Origin: Propionivibrio sp.
GTDB lineage: Bacteria > Pseudomonadota > Gammaproteobacteria > Burkholderiales > Rhodocyclaceae
DNA: 58,147 bases
Direction of reading: 5' to 3'
Assembly (NCBI RefSeq): GCF_016790145.1
Contig: NZ_JAEUOI010000127.1
Location: 1 to 58,147 of the forward strand
Shown: piece by piece, positions 26,475-38,008 of the stretch
Layout: each line of letters opens with the position of its first letter
How positions within the stretch are numbered: position 1 is the first letter of the stretch
The notes under the pieces: generated by a model
What the model saw: the letters and a program-made list of their open reading frames with translations, nothing else
What the model was told of the DNA's origin: nothing
The model's database searches: none
Translations under genes and position numbers: made by a program

Positions 26475-27074
26475 TTACTTCTTTGCTTTTGCCGGTGCGG
26501 CCACGACCGAGATCGCGACAGCTTCGGCATAAACACCTTCAACCTGGTCACCCTTCTTTATCAGCTTGAGTTGTTCAGGATCCTTGACCTTCAACTGAAG
26601 CGTTTTTTTGGCTCCGCGCAGGGTAACGATCTGCTTTTTGAGGTCAACCTTTTGTACGTCAGCGACAAAGGCAATCTTCTTTGCCTCGTAGGCAGAAGGT
26701 TTCTCGCCCGGTTTTGCCGAACCCTGGTCGGTGCTCTCGATGCGCTCACGAACGCCGGCGCCGCCTTTCTTGAGTTCCAGTACCAGTGCCTGGGTGTGGC
26801 GCGAAACGACCTTGTCACCAACCTTGATCTGATCAAAATTCCTTACTTCGTCGCCGGCAACTATCTTGAGCATTTCGCCGTTGGCGCGTTGTAGAACGAC
26901 ACTTCGCGTTGCCTTGTCGATCGACTCGACGGTCAAGGTCGCAGTTTCTTCGAAGACGCCAGCAAATTTACCGGGGCCAACGAGGGTGACGCCCTCGGCG
27001 GGTATTTGCTGCGCTGAGGCTATCAGTGGGAGAAGAACGAGAGTTACGCTTGCAAGCAGGCTGCGAATCCGCAT
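26475..27074 (-). CDS. Exported protein of unknown function, beta-rich and lysine-rich
   Basis: A 199-residue protein with a clear signal peptide (MRIRSLLASVTLVLLPLIASAQ, cleaved after about residue 21 or 22). The mature part contains two similar-looking beta-rich segments: one around ATLTVESIDKATRSVVLQRA and GDEVRNFDQIKVGDKVV, the other around FVADVQKVDLKKQIVTLRGA and LIKKGDQVEGVYAEAVA. The repetition suggests a duplicated small beta fold, like the repeat pattern of periplasmic OB-like domains. I recognise no function. AAGGAG stands before the ATG. It lies between tRNA-Ala and the HU gene, both on the same strand. Confidence 0.75.
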   Translation of the reverse strand: MRIRSLLASVTLVLLPLIASAQQIPAEGVTLVGPGKFAGVFEETATLTVESIDKATRSVVLQRANGEMLKIVAGDEVRNFDQIKVGDKVVSRHTQALVLELKKGGAGVRERIESTDQGSAKPGEKPSAYEAKKIAFVADVQKVDLKKQIVTLRGAKKTLQLKVKDPEQLKLIKKGDQVEGVYAEAVAISVVAAPAKAKK

Positions 27075-27138
27075 TGTGTTGCTCCTTGGGGGGATCAGAC
27101 GATCTGGCCTGAGGCCATTCTTTTGAATGGACAAAGCC

Positions 27139-27168
27139 CAAAAAAAAAGCTTGCCATGGTGCAAGCTC
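27139..27168 (-). terminator. Rho-independent terminator downstream of the HU gene
   Basis: On the minus strand the stem AGCTTGC/GCAAGCT with loop ACCATG is followed directly by a run of nine T residues. It stands 20 bases after the HU stop codon, so it ends the HU transcript. Confidence 0.85.
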
Positions 27169-27185
27169 TTTTCGCCAGATGCGGA

Positions 27186-27482
27186 TTATTTCTTCTTCTT
27201 GCCCTTGGCTGTGGCAACACTTGCCTTGAAGGTTGCACCGGCGGAGAACTTAGGCACGGTGGTCGCTGCAATCTTGATCTTTTCACCGGTCTTCGGGTTC
27301 TTGCCTTCGCGGGCGGCACGGGCGGCCGCCTTGAAGGAGCCGAAACCGACGAGGCTTACACCATCACCCTTGGCAACAGCATCTACGATTGTTTCAATAA
27401 CGGCATCCAGCGCCTTGCTGGCAGCAACCTTGGATAAATCGGTACGAGTAGCAATGGCATCGATCAATTCAGACTTGTTCAT
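27186..27482 (-). CDS. HU-family DNA-binding protein
   Basis: A 98-residue nucleoid protein. The N-terminal helices begin MNKSELIDAIATRTDLSKVA, followed by the conserved VSLVGFGSFKAAARAAREGK and NPKTGEKIKI of the DNA-binding arm. The tail ATAKGKKKK extends beyond the usual 90 residues and is lysine-rich, which would add non-specific DNA contacts. HU dimers bend DNA and help in compaction and recombination. A strong ribosome-binding site (GGAGGAGA) precedes the ATG and a good terminator follows, so it is monocistronic. Confidence 0.94.
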   Translation of the reverse strand: MNKSELIDAIATRTDLSKVAASKALDAVIETIVDAVAKGDGVSLVGFGSFKAAARAAREGKNPKTGEKIKIAATTVPKFSAGATFKASVATAKGKKKK

Positions 27483-27583
27483 ATTATCTCCTCCTGTTGA
27501 TTGTTAAAAGCGGGACTTGTATTCCGCCTAGATTCTTGCACTTCCAGCGCCCACTGGGAAGGGGATTGAGTACGGAATTTGTA

Positions 27584-27600
27584 AAGATTTTATAAATCTT
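27584..27600. repeat. AAGATTT / AAATCTT inverted repeat upstream of the HU gene
   Basis: Seven-base perfect arms with a TAT centre lie about 100 bases upstream of the HU start and 45 bases after the uvrA stop. On the minus strand its centre contains TATAAA, so it may be part of the HU promoter (-10) or a weak uvrA terminator. Neither role is settled. Confidence 0.35.
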
Positions 27601-27644
27601 GTTGTTTTTGAGTGTTTGCAAGCGATGCCGACGGCGCAAAGCGC

Positions 27645-30491
<2,847 letters not shown>

Positions 30492-30678
30492 TTGGAAAGG
30501 CAATCACATTTAACTTTATAAATTTACCGCAGAGCTGATGAGTTAACGCAGAGATGAAAAGAATGTTCGGGTTCTTTTGCTTTTCTCCGCGCTGTCTCGG
30601 GGTCTGCGTTTCGCTGTTCAAGGTGTCGGGGTTTCAATCGCTTGGACCCTAGCATGCGGGGAAGGTGCAAAAGCAAAC

Positions 30679-30694
30679 CTGTTAATATACGCAG
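30679..30694. promoter_or_regulatory. Candidate LexA (SOS) box between uvrA and the MFS gene
   Basis: CTGTTAATATACGCAG fits the CTGT-N8-ACAG consensus of LexA operators with one mismatch (GCAG for ACAG) and has an AT-rich centre. It lies about 190 bases upstream of uvrA and 60 bases upstream of the MFS gene, in the only shared regulatory gap. Control of uvrA by LexA is established in E. coli; its use here is inference. Confidence 0.45.
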
Positions 30695-30753
30695 TTCCGA
30701 GCGATCAAACCAATCCTTGTTCAGCTATTTCCCTGTTTCCCGGTGTTGACCTG

Positions 30754-31959
30754 ATGTTATCCCCAACCAATGATCCGATGACTTCAGCTGAGCGCCGCGC
30801 CGGAATCGGGCTGGCCTCCATTTTTGCCTTGCGCATGCTCGGGCTGTTCCTGATCCTGCCGGTCTTTTCGATCTACGCCAAGGACCTGCCTGGCGGAGGC
30901 GACATGGGCCTGGTTGGTTTCGCACTTGGCGCCTACGGACTAACTCAGGCCTGTCTGCAAATCGTTTATGGCACCGCATCGGATCGGTTCGGGCGCAAGC
31001 CGGTCATCGTTTTCGGCCTCGTGCTGTTCGTTATCGGCAGCTTTGTTGCGGCGCTGGCCGGCGATATTTACGGCGTCATCGCCGGTCGCGTGCTGCAGGG
31101 CGCGGGCGCCATTTCTGCCGCAGTCACCGCGCTGGCGGCGGATCTGACCCGCGAGCAGCATCTGACCAAGGTGATGGCGATGATCGGTTCGAGCATCGGC
31201 CTGGTCTTTGCGCTATCGATGGTTGGCGCGCCCTTGCTCTATGCGACGATAGGCATGCCGGGCATCTTCGCGCTGACCGGTATTCTGGCTATTCTGGCGA
31301 TCCTGGTCGTGCTCAGGGTGGTGCCGGCGGCTCCGGCGATTCCTCGGCAGCCGGGCTGGCCGAGCTTCGTCGAGGTGCTGAGCAACCCACAACTGCTGCG
31401 CATGAACTTTGGTGTTTTCGCCCTGCACCTGATGCAGACGGCGATGTGGGTGCTGCTGCCTTCGGCACTGGTCCGTACCGGCGGGCTGCCCGTCGCCGAA
31501 CACTGGAAAATTTACCTGCCGGCGGTGCTGCTGTCGTTTGTCGTGATGGTTCCGGCGATCATTGCCGCAGAAAAATACGGCAGGATGAAGCTCATATTCA
31601 ACGCCGCGATCGCACTTCTGCTCGTCGTTCAGTTGGGGTTCGGTTTCTTCGGGCAAAGCGTCTATGCGCTGGCCTTGTGGCTGACGCTTTTCTTCGTCGC
31701 CTTCAACATTCTCGAAGCAACGCAGCCCTCGCTGATTTCGCGCATCGCGCCGCCGCACGCCAAAGGCGCCGCGCTCGGCGTTTACAACACCACCCAGTCG
31801 CTCGGGCTGTTTCTCGGCGGGGTCCTCGGTGGTGCGCTGGCCATGCATTCGGGTACGCAGGCCGTATGGATCGCCTGCGCTGCGCTGGCTCTCGTCTGGC
31901 TTGGCTTCGGGTTGACGATGACCATGCCGGCGGCACGCATTCGCCAGCAGCCGGCATAA
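30754..31959 (+). CDS. Major facilitator superfamily transporter
   Basis: A 401-residue membrane protein with 12 hydrophobic segments. The loop 2-3 signature YGTASDRFGRKPVIVFGL (G-x3-D-x2-G-R-K) is clear, and RVLQGAGAISAAVTALAADL marks helix 4-5 as in drug efflux members. ATG codons at 30,754 and 30,778 both lie before the first helix; the first is given here, but there is no strong ribosome-binding site at either. The likely role is export of small compounds. It sits between uvrA (divergent) and ssb (same strand, 42 bases apart), an arrangement I associate with betaproteobacteria. Confidence 0.85.
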   Translation: MLSPTNDPMTSAERRAGIGLASIFALRMLGLFLILPVFSIYAKDLPGGGDMGLVGFALGAYGLTQACLQIVYGTASDRFGRKPVIVFGLVLFVIGSFVAALAGDIYGVIAGRVLQGAGAISAAVTALAADLTREQHLTKVMAMIGSSIGLVFALSMVGAPLLYATIGMPGIFALTGILAILAILVVLRVVPAAPAIPRQPGWPSFVEVLSNPQLLRMNFGVFALHLMQTAMWVLLPSALVRTGGLPVAEHWKIYLPAVLLSFVVMVPAIIAAEKYGRMKLIFNAAIALLLVVQLGFGFFGQSVYALALWLTLFFVAFNILEATQPSLISRIAPPHAKGAALGVYNTTQSLGLFLGGVLGGALAMHSGTQAVWIACAALALVWLGFGLTMTMPAARIRQQPA

Positions 31960-32001
31960 ATCTTTATAATCAACATTTCGACCACCCTTTATGGAGGCAA
32001 C

Positions 32002-32478
32002 ATGGCTTCGGTCAATAAAGTAATTCTCGTCGGCAACCTCGGTAAGGACCCCGAAGTACGCTACATGACCAATGGGGATGCCGTCGCAAACGTAACCATC
32101 GCCACGTCCGACTCATGGAAAGACAAGGCCACTGGCGAGAAAAAGGAAAGCACCGAGTGGCATCGTGTTGTCTTCTATCGCAAACTGGCCGAGATCGTTT
32201 CGCAGTACCTGAAAAAGGGCTCGCAGGTCTATATCGAGGGACGCATCCGCACGCGCAAATGGCAGGACAAGGAGGGCCAGGAGCGCTACACGACTGAAAT
32301 CGAGGCCGAGGAAATGAAGATGCTCGGCAGTCGTCAGAATGCCGCTTCATCGTCAGGCGGCGAAGCAGAATACGGCGGCAGCATGCCGTCGTCGGGCGCT
32401 GCGGGAGCGCCCAGAGGTGCGGCCCCAGGCAAAAAGGCACCAAGTTTTGAAGATATGGATGACGATATTCCGTTCTGA
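32002..32478 (+). CDS. ssb: Single-stranded DNA-binding protein
   Basis: A 158-residue OB-fold protein. The N-terminal half starts [20 protein letters not shown] and includes [20 protein letters not shown] and [21 protein letters not shown] Gly/Ser/Ala-rich linker leads to the acidic tip DMDDDIPF, which binds partner proteins of replication and repair. GGAGG precedes the ATG. A strong bidirectional hairpin terminator follows. Confidence 0.97.
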   Translation: MASVNKVILVGNLGKDPEVRYMTNGDAVANVTIATSDSWKDKATGEKKESTEWHRVVFYRKLAEIVSQYLKKGSQVYIEGRIRTRKWQDKEGQERYTTEIEAEEMKMLGSRQNAASSSGGEAEYGGSMPSSGAAGAPRGAAPGKKAPSFEDMDDDIPF

Positions 32479-32493
32479 AATTTGTCTGGAATC

Positions 32494-32535
32494 AAAAAAC
32501 GGCGCCGGACTCTGTGGTCCGGCGCCGTTTTTGTT
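32494..32535. terminator. Bidirectional intrinsic terminator between ssb and fbp
   Basis: The stem ACGGCGCCGGAC/GTCCGGCGCCGT with loop TCTGTG is flanked by AAAAA on the left and TTTTT on the right, so it can end transcripts from both convergent genes. Confidence 0.92.
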
Positions 32536-32554
32536 AACTTGCAGCCCAGCGCAG

Positions 32555-34522
32555 CTACACCAGGCTGTGCTCCTTGATCAGACCTTCGCGGTAGGCGTGC
32601 AGCAGGGCTTGCAGTTCGTCGATGTGTTCCTGGATCTCGCGCCCGCGGTCAGTGTCACGAACCCGCATCCGGTCGGGGTGTCCGTGGATGATTTCAGTTT
32701 CGGTGTCCATATCAAGTTCTTCGGAAACGGCTTTTTGCGTGGATTCGAAGGGTTGGTGCGCGGCGAGCAACAGGCCGCGTGAATTGGAAATCAGGGTGTA
32801 TCCGGCAATCCCGGTTTCCCTCTGGTAGGCTTTCGAAAAACCGCCGTCGATGACAATCAGCCGGCCATTGGCCTTGATCGGGCGTTCGCCCTTGGTCACC
32901 TTGACCGGTACGTGGCCGTTGATGATGTGGCCGCTCTGCGGATTCAGTCCGAACTCCTGCAGTATCTTGCGCGCACTCTCTTCGTTATTGCGCAGCGTGT
33001 AATAGGCGTTGCGCTTCTCGGTATGGGTGGCTTTGTCGGCAAGGAAGTAGCGCTCCAGTGTGGCCATCTTCTCCTTGCCGAACAGCGGCGATTGGGGGGC
33101 GCACCACAGGAACCACATGGCGTCCATGCCGTACTGCTTGCGCACCAGATGGTCGGTGTCGAAATATCCCTGGCGTGCGAGCCGATCGACCCGGTCGAGA
33201 AATTCCTTGCCGGTAAAGGATTTACCATCGACGTTGAAGGACATGAACTCGCCGTCGTCATTCATGGCGATGCACCCGTGATAGAGCAGGTTGCCGTCAT
33301 GGATGAGGTACAGGCTGCCCGTCGAAAAGAGGAAGCGGACATGCACCTGGAGCTTGTTGCTGTTGATAAAGGACAGCCGTAGTTTTTCTATGACAATCTG
33401 CTCTTCGGCGGTCAGTACATCCGGGTTCTTTTCGTCGATGGTCGGGAAGAAGCTGTCAAGCAGTGGGTATTCGCTTCCGTTCAGGTTGATGACGCCGCGC
33501 TGATAATCGATCTTTTCGAGCAGCAGGCGATCCTTCATCTGGTAATGCGGACGTCTCTTGATGAGCTGGCTTTCCAGCTTGAACTGCATGACGGCCATGG
33601 CCTTCTGCATCTGCGCCATGAGCCGGATTTCCTGGGTGCTGAACGAGCTGTCCGCCGAAACCTTGGGGATGAAGCGATCGCAGGGGTCATCCTTGTAGGT
33701 TTCGAGGGCAAAGGAGGCGAGCGGCAACAGGCTGATGCCATAGCCGTTTTCCAGCGATTCCATGTTTCCGTAACGCAGGCATATTCTGATGACATTGGCA
33801 ATGCAGGCTTCGCTGCCGGCGGCGGCGCCCATCCACAGAATATCGTGATTGCCCCACTGGATGTCGACCTGGTGATGATCCATCAGGGTGTCAAGGATCA
33901 GGTGAGCGCCGGGGCCACGATCATAGATGTCGCCAATGACGTGCAGCCTTTCAACCGCCAGCCGCTGAATCAGCTCGGCCAGACTGGTGATGAATGCATG
34001 CGTGCTACCGGTCGAGACGATGGTGTCGATCTGGCTCTGGTAGTACGCCGCCTTGTGCTCGACACCTTCCTGGTCGTAGAGCAGTTCCTCAATGGTTTCG
34101 GCCACATGCTTCGGTAGAAGATTCCTGACTGTTTCGCGCCGATACTTGGCGCTAAGCCGCCGGCTGAATTTGACCAGACGTACCAGGGTGAGACGACTCC
34201 ATTCTTCCTTGTCCGGGACAGTCTGGAGCATCAAGGGTGTTTTCAGCTCGGGGTAGTAAATCAGAGTGGCCAAATTCCGCCGCTCGGACTTCGACATCGT
34301 ATTGCTGAACATTTCGTCGATCTTGCGACAGATTGAGCCTGCACCATTGCGCAGGACGTGCTGGAACGCTTCGTACTCGCCGTGGATGTCGGAAAGAAAG
34401 TGTTCAGTACCCTTGGGAAGTTGCAACTGAGCAGTGAAGTTGATGATCGCCGTCGAAGCGGCCTGAATTGAAGGGTATTTTTCTGAGAGGAGTTTCAGGT
34501 ATTTCAATGAGGGGGTTGGCAT
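32555..34522 (-). CDS. fbp: Class III fructose-1,6-bisphosphatase
   Basis: A 655-residue enzyme of the Bacillus-type (class III) FBPases, which hydrolyse fructose-1,6-bisphosphate to fructose-6-phosphate in gluconeogenesis. It is a metallophosphatase: FLSDIHGEYEAFQ at about residues 42-54, VIGDIYDRGPGAHLILDTLM and WGNHDILWMGAAAGSEACIA carry the D-x-H, GD-x2-DR and GNHD metal motifs. Later segments such as NGHVPVKVTKGERPIKANGR also follow the family. Length agrees with the 640-670 usual for the class. The ATG at 34,522 (MPTPSLKYLK) fits the known N-terminus better than an upstream extension. Most proteobacteria use class I or II instead. Confidence 0.92.
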   Translation of the reverse strand: MPTPSLKYLKLLSEKYPSIQAASTAIINFTAQLQLPKGTEHFLSDIHGEYEAFQHVLRNGAGSICRKIDEMFSNTMSKSERRNLATLIYYPELKTPLMLQTVPDKEEWSRLTLVRLVKFSRRLSAKYRRETVRNLLPKHVAETIEELLYDQEGVEHKAAYYQSQIDTIVSTGSTHAFITSLAELIQRLAVERLHVIGDIYDRGPGAHLILDTLMDHHQVDIQWGNHDILWMGAAAGSEACIANVIRICLRYGNMESLENGYGISLLPLASFALETYKDDPCDRFIPKVSADSSFSTQEIRLMAQMQKAMAVMQFKLESQLIKRRPHYQMKDRLLLEKIDYQRGVINLNGSEYPLLDSFFPTIDEKNPDVLTAEEQIVIEKLRLSFINSNKLQVHVRFLFSTGSLYLIHDGNLLYHGCIAMNDDGEFMSFNVDGKSFTGKEFLDRVDRLARQGYFDTDHLVRKQYGMDAMWFLWCAPQSPLFGKEKMATLERYFLADKATHTEKRNAYYTLRNNEESARKILQEFGLNPQSGHIINGHVPVKVTKGERPIKANGRLIVIDGGFSKAYQRETGIAGYTLISNSRGLLLAAHQPFESTQKAVSEELDMDTETEIIHGHPDRMRVRDTDRGREIQEHIDELQALLHAYREGLIKEHSLV

Positions 34523-34647
34523 GATCTTCTCGTATTTACTAATGCGTAATGAACATTCAGGGTCTGTAATTTTGTGTCTAGGGTGAATTTTCAAGTATCT
34601 TCCTTCGTCTGGTCAGCAGTCAAATAATTGTGTTTCTGAGGGTGAAG

Positions 34648-34676
34648 TTGACTGCCGTTTGGCATATTTATTAAGA
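34648..34676 (+). promoter_or_regulatory. Candidate sigma-70 promoter for ald
   Basis: TTGACT and TTAAGA are separated by 17 bases in the AT-rich gap between fbp and ald, about 95 bases before the ald ATG. The -35 is good and the -10 weak. Other -10-like AT stretches nearby make the exact choice uncertain. Confidence 0.3.
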
Positions 34677-34772
34677 GTTTACGAAGACTCGATTAAATTT
34701 CCCTTTTTATTTGTAGCGTCTTCGCTAAGATTTGGTAAGTTGCGTTTTTTTACCCAAGTGGAGCGGGCCATC

Positions 34773-35888
34773 ATGAAAATCGGCGTGCCAAAGGAAATAA
34801 AGAACCACGAATATCGTGTTGGCCTGACTCCGGCCAGCGTTCGCGAACTGACTTCGCGCGGTCACAGCGTGCTCGTACAGGCAGGTGCTGGAACTTCCAT
34901 CGGCCTTAGCAATGAGCAGTATCTGGCGGCGGGTGCCGAACTGGCTCCCGAAGCGGCAACAGTTTTTGCCAAGTCTGAAATGATCGTCAAGGTCAAGGAG
35001 CCGCAGGCACTGGAATGTGCGATGTTACGTCCGGGTCAGATTCTTTACACCTTTCTGCACCTCGCCCCCGATCCCGGGCAGACTGCGGCGCTGATCGAGT
35101 CCGGCGCCATCTGCATTGCCTATGAAACGATTACCGGGCCTGGCGGAGGACTGCCTTTGCTGGCACCGATGAGTGAGGTTGCTGGTCGCATGGCCGTTCA
35201 GGCGGGGGCTACGCACCTTGAAAAATCCAGGGGCGGCATGGGCATCCTGCTCGGTGGCGTGCCGGGTGTTCCCGCCAGTCACGTCGTTATCCTCGGAGCC
35301 GGCATGGTCGGTACCAACGCGCTGCAAATGGCCGTGGGCTTGGGCGCACGGGTTACTGTCATTGACCAGAGCGTCGATCGTTTGCGCCAGCTTGACCTCG
35401 TTTTCGGCAATCGCATCAACACGCTTTATTCCAGCGCGCAAAACATTGAAGAAGCCGTGCTTGATGCCGAACTGGTTGTCGGTGGTGTGCTGATTCCGGG
35501 TGCGGCAGCGCCCAAGCTGGTTACCGCCGAGATGGTTGCGCGCATGAAGAAGGGATCGGTGATCGTCGATGTGGCGATTGACCAGGGCGGATGTTTCGAG
35601 ACTTCGCATGCGACGACACACGCCGAACCGACTTACTTGGTCGATGGCGTCGTACACTACTGCGTGGCCAACATGCCGGGAGCCGTTGCCCGTACCTCTA
35701 CCTTTGCGCTCAACAACGCTACCATCGGGCACGCCATCGCGCTGGCCGACAAGGGCTGGAAAGAAGCGCTCAAGAACAGCGTGCACCTCAGGAACGGGCT
35801 TAATGTTGCCCAGGGCAAGGTGACTTACGAAGCCGTTGCGCACGATCTGGGCTACGGCTACGTGAGTTCCGGCACGCTGCTCGGTTGA
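34773..35888 (+). CDS. ald: Alanine dehydrogenase
   Basis: A 371-residue NAD-dependent enzyme interconverting L-alanine with pyruvate and ammonia; the length is exactly that of the family. MKIGVPKEIKNHEYRVGLTP starts the protein and contains the substrate Arg at residue 15. KVKEPQ holds the substrate Lys, YTFLHLAPD the catalytic His, VVILGAGMVGTNALQMAVGL the NAD motif and DVAIDQGGCFETS the catalytic Asp. The start at 34,773 is preceded by GTGGAGCGG. It lies upstream of the transcarboxylase-like operon and could supply pyruvate from alanine, but a 280-base gap separates them. Confidence 0.96.
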   Translation: MKIGVPKEIKNHEYRVGLTPASVRELTSRGHSVLVQAGAGTSIGLSNEQYLAAGAELAPEAATVFAKSEMIVKVKEPQALECAMLRPGQILYTFLHLAPDPGQTAALIESGAICIAYETITGPGGGLPLLAPMSEVAGRMAVQAGATHLEKSRGGMGILLGGVPGVPASHVVILGAGMVGTNALQMAVGLGARVTVIDQSVDRLRQLDLVFGNRINTLYSSAQNIEEAVLDAELVVGGVLIPGAAAPKLVTAEMVARMKKGSVIVDVAIDQGGCFETSHATTHAEPTYLVDGVVHYCVANMPGAVARTSTFALNNATIGHAIALADKGWKEALKNSVHLRNGLNVAQGKVTYEAVAHDLGYGYVSSGTLLG

Positions 35889-36003
35889 AGCCGGCGACGG
35901 GGGCAATGCATTCGTGTTACACGTATGAAATTAATTGGCCGGACCGGTAACTTATTAAATCGGCGCGGGTTTATAAAAGATAGGCCCTAAAATTTTTTAT
36001 AGG

Positions 36004-36015
36004 GAGGAATTCCTC
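36004..36015. promoter_or_regulatory. 12-base perfect palindrome upstream of the carboxyltransferase operon
   Basis: GAGGAATTCCTC lies 155 bases upstream of the first carboxyltransferase ATG, next to an AT-rich stretch (AAATTTTTTATAGGG). It may be an operator. No regulator is assigned, and the gap 35,889-36,170 holds no gene I can support. Confidence 0.3.
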
Positions 36016-36170
36016 AGTGTCATCGAAAACGGCTAGAATCTGAGTCTTTAAACGGCAGTGGGTTCGAAACACTGGGCTTAACCAGCTTGATGCACCCTCG
36101 GATTTCTAGATCAAGTTCTGGGTTTAAGGGTACATTGCTGTCTAAATCTTACTATCGTCAGGTACATTTA

Positions 36171-37721
36171 ATGGATACGAACAAGCAGCTGGATCATCTT
36201 CATCAACTTCGGGCGGAAGCACGGCTGGGCGGAGGCCAGGACAGAATCGACAAACAGCATGCGATGGGGCGTTTGACGGCCCGGGAGCGCATAGACCTGC
36301 TGCTCGATGCCGACTCGTTCGAAGAGTTCGATATGTTCAAAATCCACCGTTGCAAGGATTTTGGCATGGAAAATACGGTGATTCCGGGCGACGGTGTCGT
36401 CACCGGTCACGGTACGATCCACGGTCGGATTGTTTATGTTTTTGCCCAGGATTTCACCGTACTCGGAGGTTCTCTGTCGGAAACCCTTGCCGAGAAGATA
36501 TGCAAAATCATGGATCTGGCAATGAAGAACGGTGCTCCGGTGATCGGCCTGAATGACTCGGGCGGGGCACGTATTCAGGAAGGCATTGAAAGCCTGGCCG
36601 GCTATACGGAAATTTTCCTGCGCAATGTAATGGCGTCAGGTGTCATTCCACAGATTTCCGCCATTTTTGGGCCATGCGCGGGAGGGGCCGTGTACTCACC
36701 GGCGCTGACTGATTTCGTGATCATGGAGCGGCTCAGTTCGTACATGTTTCTGACCGGCCCCAAGGTGGTCAAGTCGGTGACCCACGAAGACGTGACCGTT
36801 GAAGAACTGGGCGGTGCCGACATGCACTCCTCGCAGAGCGGGATTTCCGACTATGCCGCTTCATCGACGGTCGATGCCATTGATTACATCAAGCGACTCC
36901 TGTCTTTCCTGCCGCAGAATAATTTTGAAACAGCGCCGCTTGTGCCGTGTTCCGATCCTGTTGACCGACCGTCCGAAATTCTGCAATCGATCATTCCGGA
37001 AAATCCGAATGCGGCGTATGACATCAAGGATGTCATTACTGAAACGGTCGATAACGGCGATTTCTTTGAGATCAAGGAGCAGTTTGCGCCTAACCTGGTC
37101 GTCGGTTTTGCACGGTATAACGGCGTCAGTGTCGGCATCGTCGCCAACCAGCCGGCATATCTTTCCGGGGTGCTCGACATCGACTCGTCGATCAAGGGGG
37201 CACGTTTTGTGCGCTTCTGTGACTGTTTCAACATTCCCGTAGTGACTTTTGTCGATGTCCCCGGTTTCCTTCCGGGAACGGCACAGGAATACGGTGGCGT
37301 AATCCGCAATGGAGCCAAGATTCTCTACGCCTATGCCGAGGCAACCGTGCCGAAAGTTACAGTAATCACCAGAAAGGCCTACGGCGGTGCCTACTGTGTG
37401 ATGTCCTCCAAGCATTTGCGCGGCGACATGAACTACGCCTGGCCGAGTGCTCAAATCGCCGTCATGGGATCAAAAGGCGCGGCCGAGGTGCTTTATGGTC
37501 GTCAGGCCAGGGAGTCAGGTGACGCTGCCGCCTTCCTGGCGGAAAAGGAAGAGGAATACAACGAAACAGTGGCCAACCCCTATATTGCTGCACAACGGGG
37601 GTACATCGATGACATCATTATTCCTTCCACCACGCGGGCACGGATCATCAAGGCGCTGGGTATTTTGCAGAACAAGCGTGACACCAATCCCATGAAGAAG
37701 CATGGAAACATTCCGATGTGA
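36171..37721 (+). CDS. Acyl-CoA carboxyltransferase, 12S/MmdA/PccB family
   Basis: A 516-residue carboxyltransferase of the crotonase-like fold that moves CO2 between biotin and propionyl-/methylmalonyl-CoA. The N-terminal half has [14 protein letters not shown] and the acyl-CoA oxyanion region [20 protein letters not shown], the C-terminal half [20 protein letters not shown] and [20 protein letters not shown]. The tail [11 protein letters not shown] is typical of PccB, MmdA and the 12S subunit of transcarboxylase. The ATG at 36,171 gives the family length (12S is about 520). It is followed by a 71-aa gene and a 5S-biotin fusion, which favours a transcarboxylase or decarboxylase over propionyl-CoA carboxylase, as no biotin carboxylase is present. 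Confidence 0.93.
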   Translation: MDTNKQLDHLHQLRAEARLGGGQDRIDKQHAMGRLTARERIDLLLDADSFEEFDMFKIHRCKDFGMENTVIPGDGVVTGHGTIHGRIVYVFAQDFTVLGGSLSETLAEKICKIMDLAMKNGAPVIGLNDSGGARIQEGIESLAGYTEIFLRNVMASGVIPQISAIFGPCAGGAVYSPALTDFVIMERLSSYMFLTGPKVVKSVTHEDVTVEELGGADMHSSQSGISDYAASSTVDAIDYIKRLLSFLPQNNFETAPLVPCSDPVDRPSEILQSIIPENPNAAYDIKDVITETVDNGDFFEIKEQFAPNLVVGFARYNGVSVGIVANQPAYLSGVLDIDSSIKGARFVRFCDCFNIPVVTFVDVPGFLPGTAQEYGGVIRNGAKILYAYAEATVPKVTVITRKAYGGAYCVMSSKHLRGDMNYAWPSAQIAVMGSKGAAEVLYGRQARESGDAAAFLAEKEEEYNETVANPYIAAQRGYIDDIIIPSTTRARIIKALGILQNKRDTNPMKKHGNIPM

Positions 37722-37752
37722 CTGGGTGTTCAGGATAGCAAAGGGTAGAGCG

Positions 37753-37968
37753 ATGCTTAAGACGGGAAAAAAGGTAGCGGCGGCACTGGCGGCAGTACAA
37801 CTCTACTTGCAGCAGGAGCAGGAGGCTGCCAGCTTTAGTGAGGTAGAAACAGTATCTCCGGTGAAAATTATGCCGAACGAGCCAGGTCAGTGGGCGCAAT
37901 CGGGTCGTGTTGAAATGATGGGTGGGCGCAGGCTGGTTCAACTGCGGGCATTCTCCAACGCACGATAG
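37753..37968 (+). CDS. 71-residue protein inside the carboxyltransferase operon
   Basis: A small protein lying between the 12S-like and 5S-like genes with gaps of 31 and 40 bases. The first part, KKVAAALAAVQLYLQQEQEA, predicts an amphipathic helix; the second, PGQWAQSGRVEMMGGRRLVQ, reads like a short beta hairpin. There is no signal peptide and no true membrane helix, so it is not an OadG-type membrane subunit. Small genes are common between subunits of biotin-dependent decarboxylases and transcarboxylases, and this one may be an assembly or linker subunit. AGGGTAGAG upstream can act as a ribosome-binding site. Confidence 0.7.
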   Translation: MLKTGKKVAAALAAVQLYLQQEQEAASFSEVETVSPVKIMPNEPGQWAQSGRVEMMGGRRLVQLRAFSNAR

Positions 37969-38008
37969 GTTTCATTATTCAATTTGCAAGTTTCTGTGGA
38001 GCAGACCA

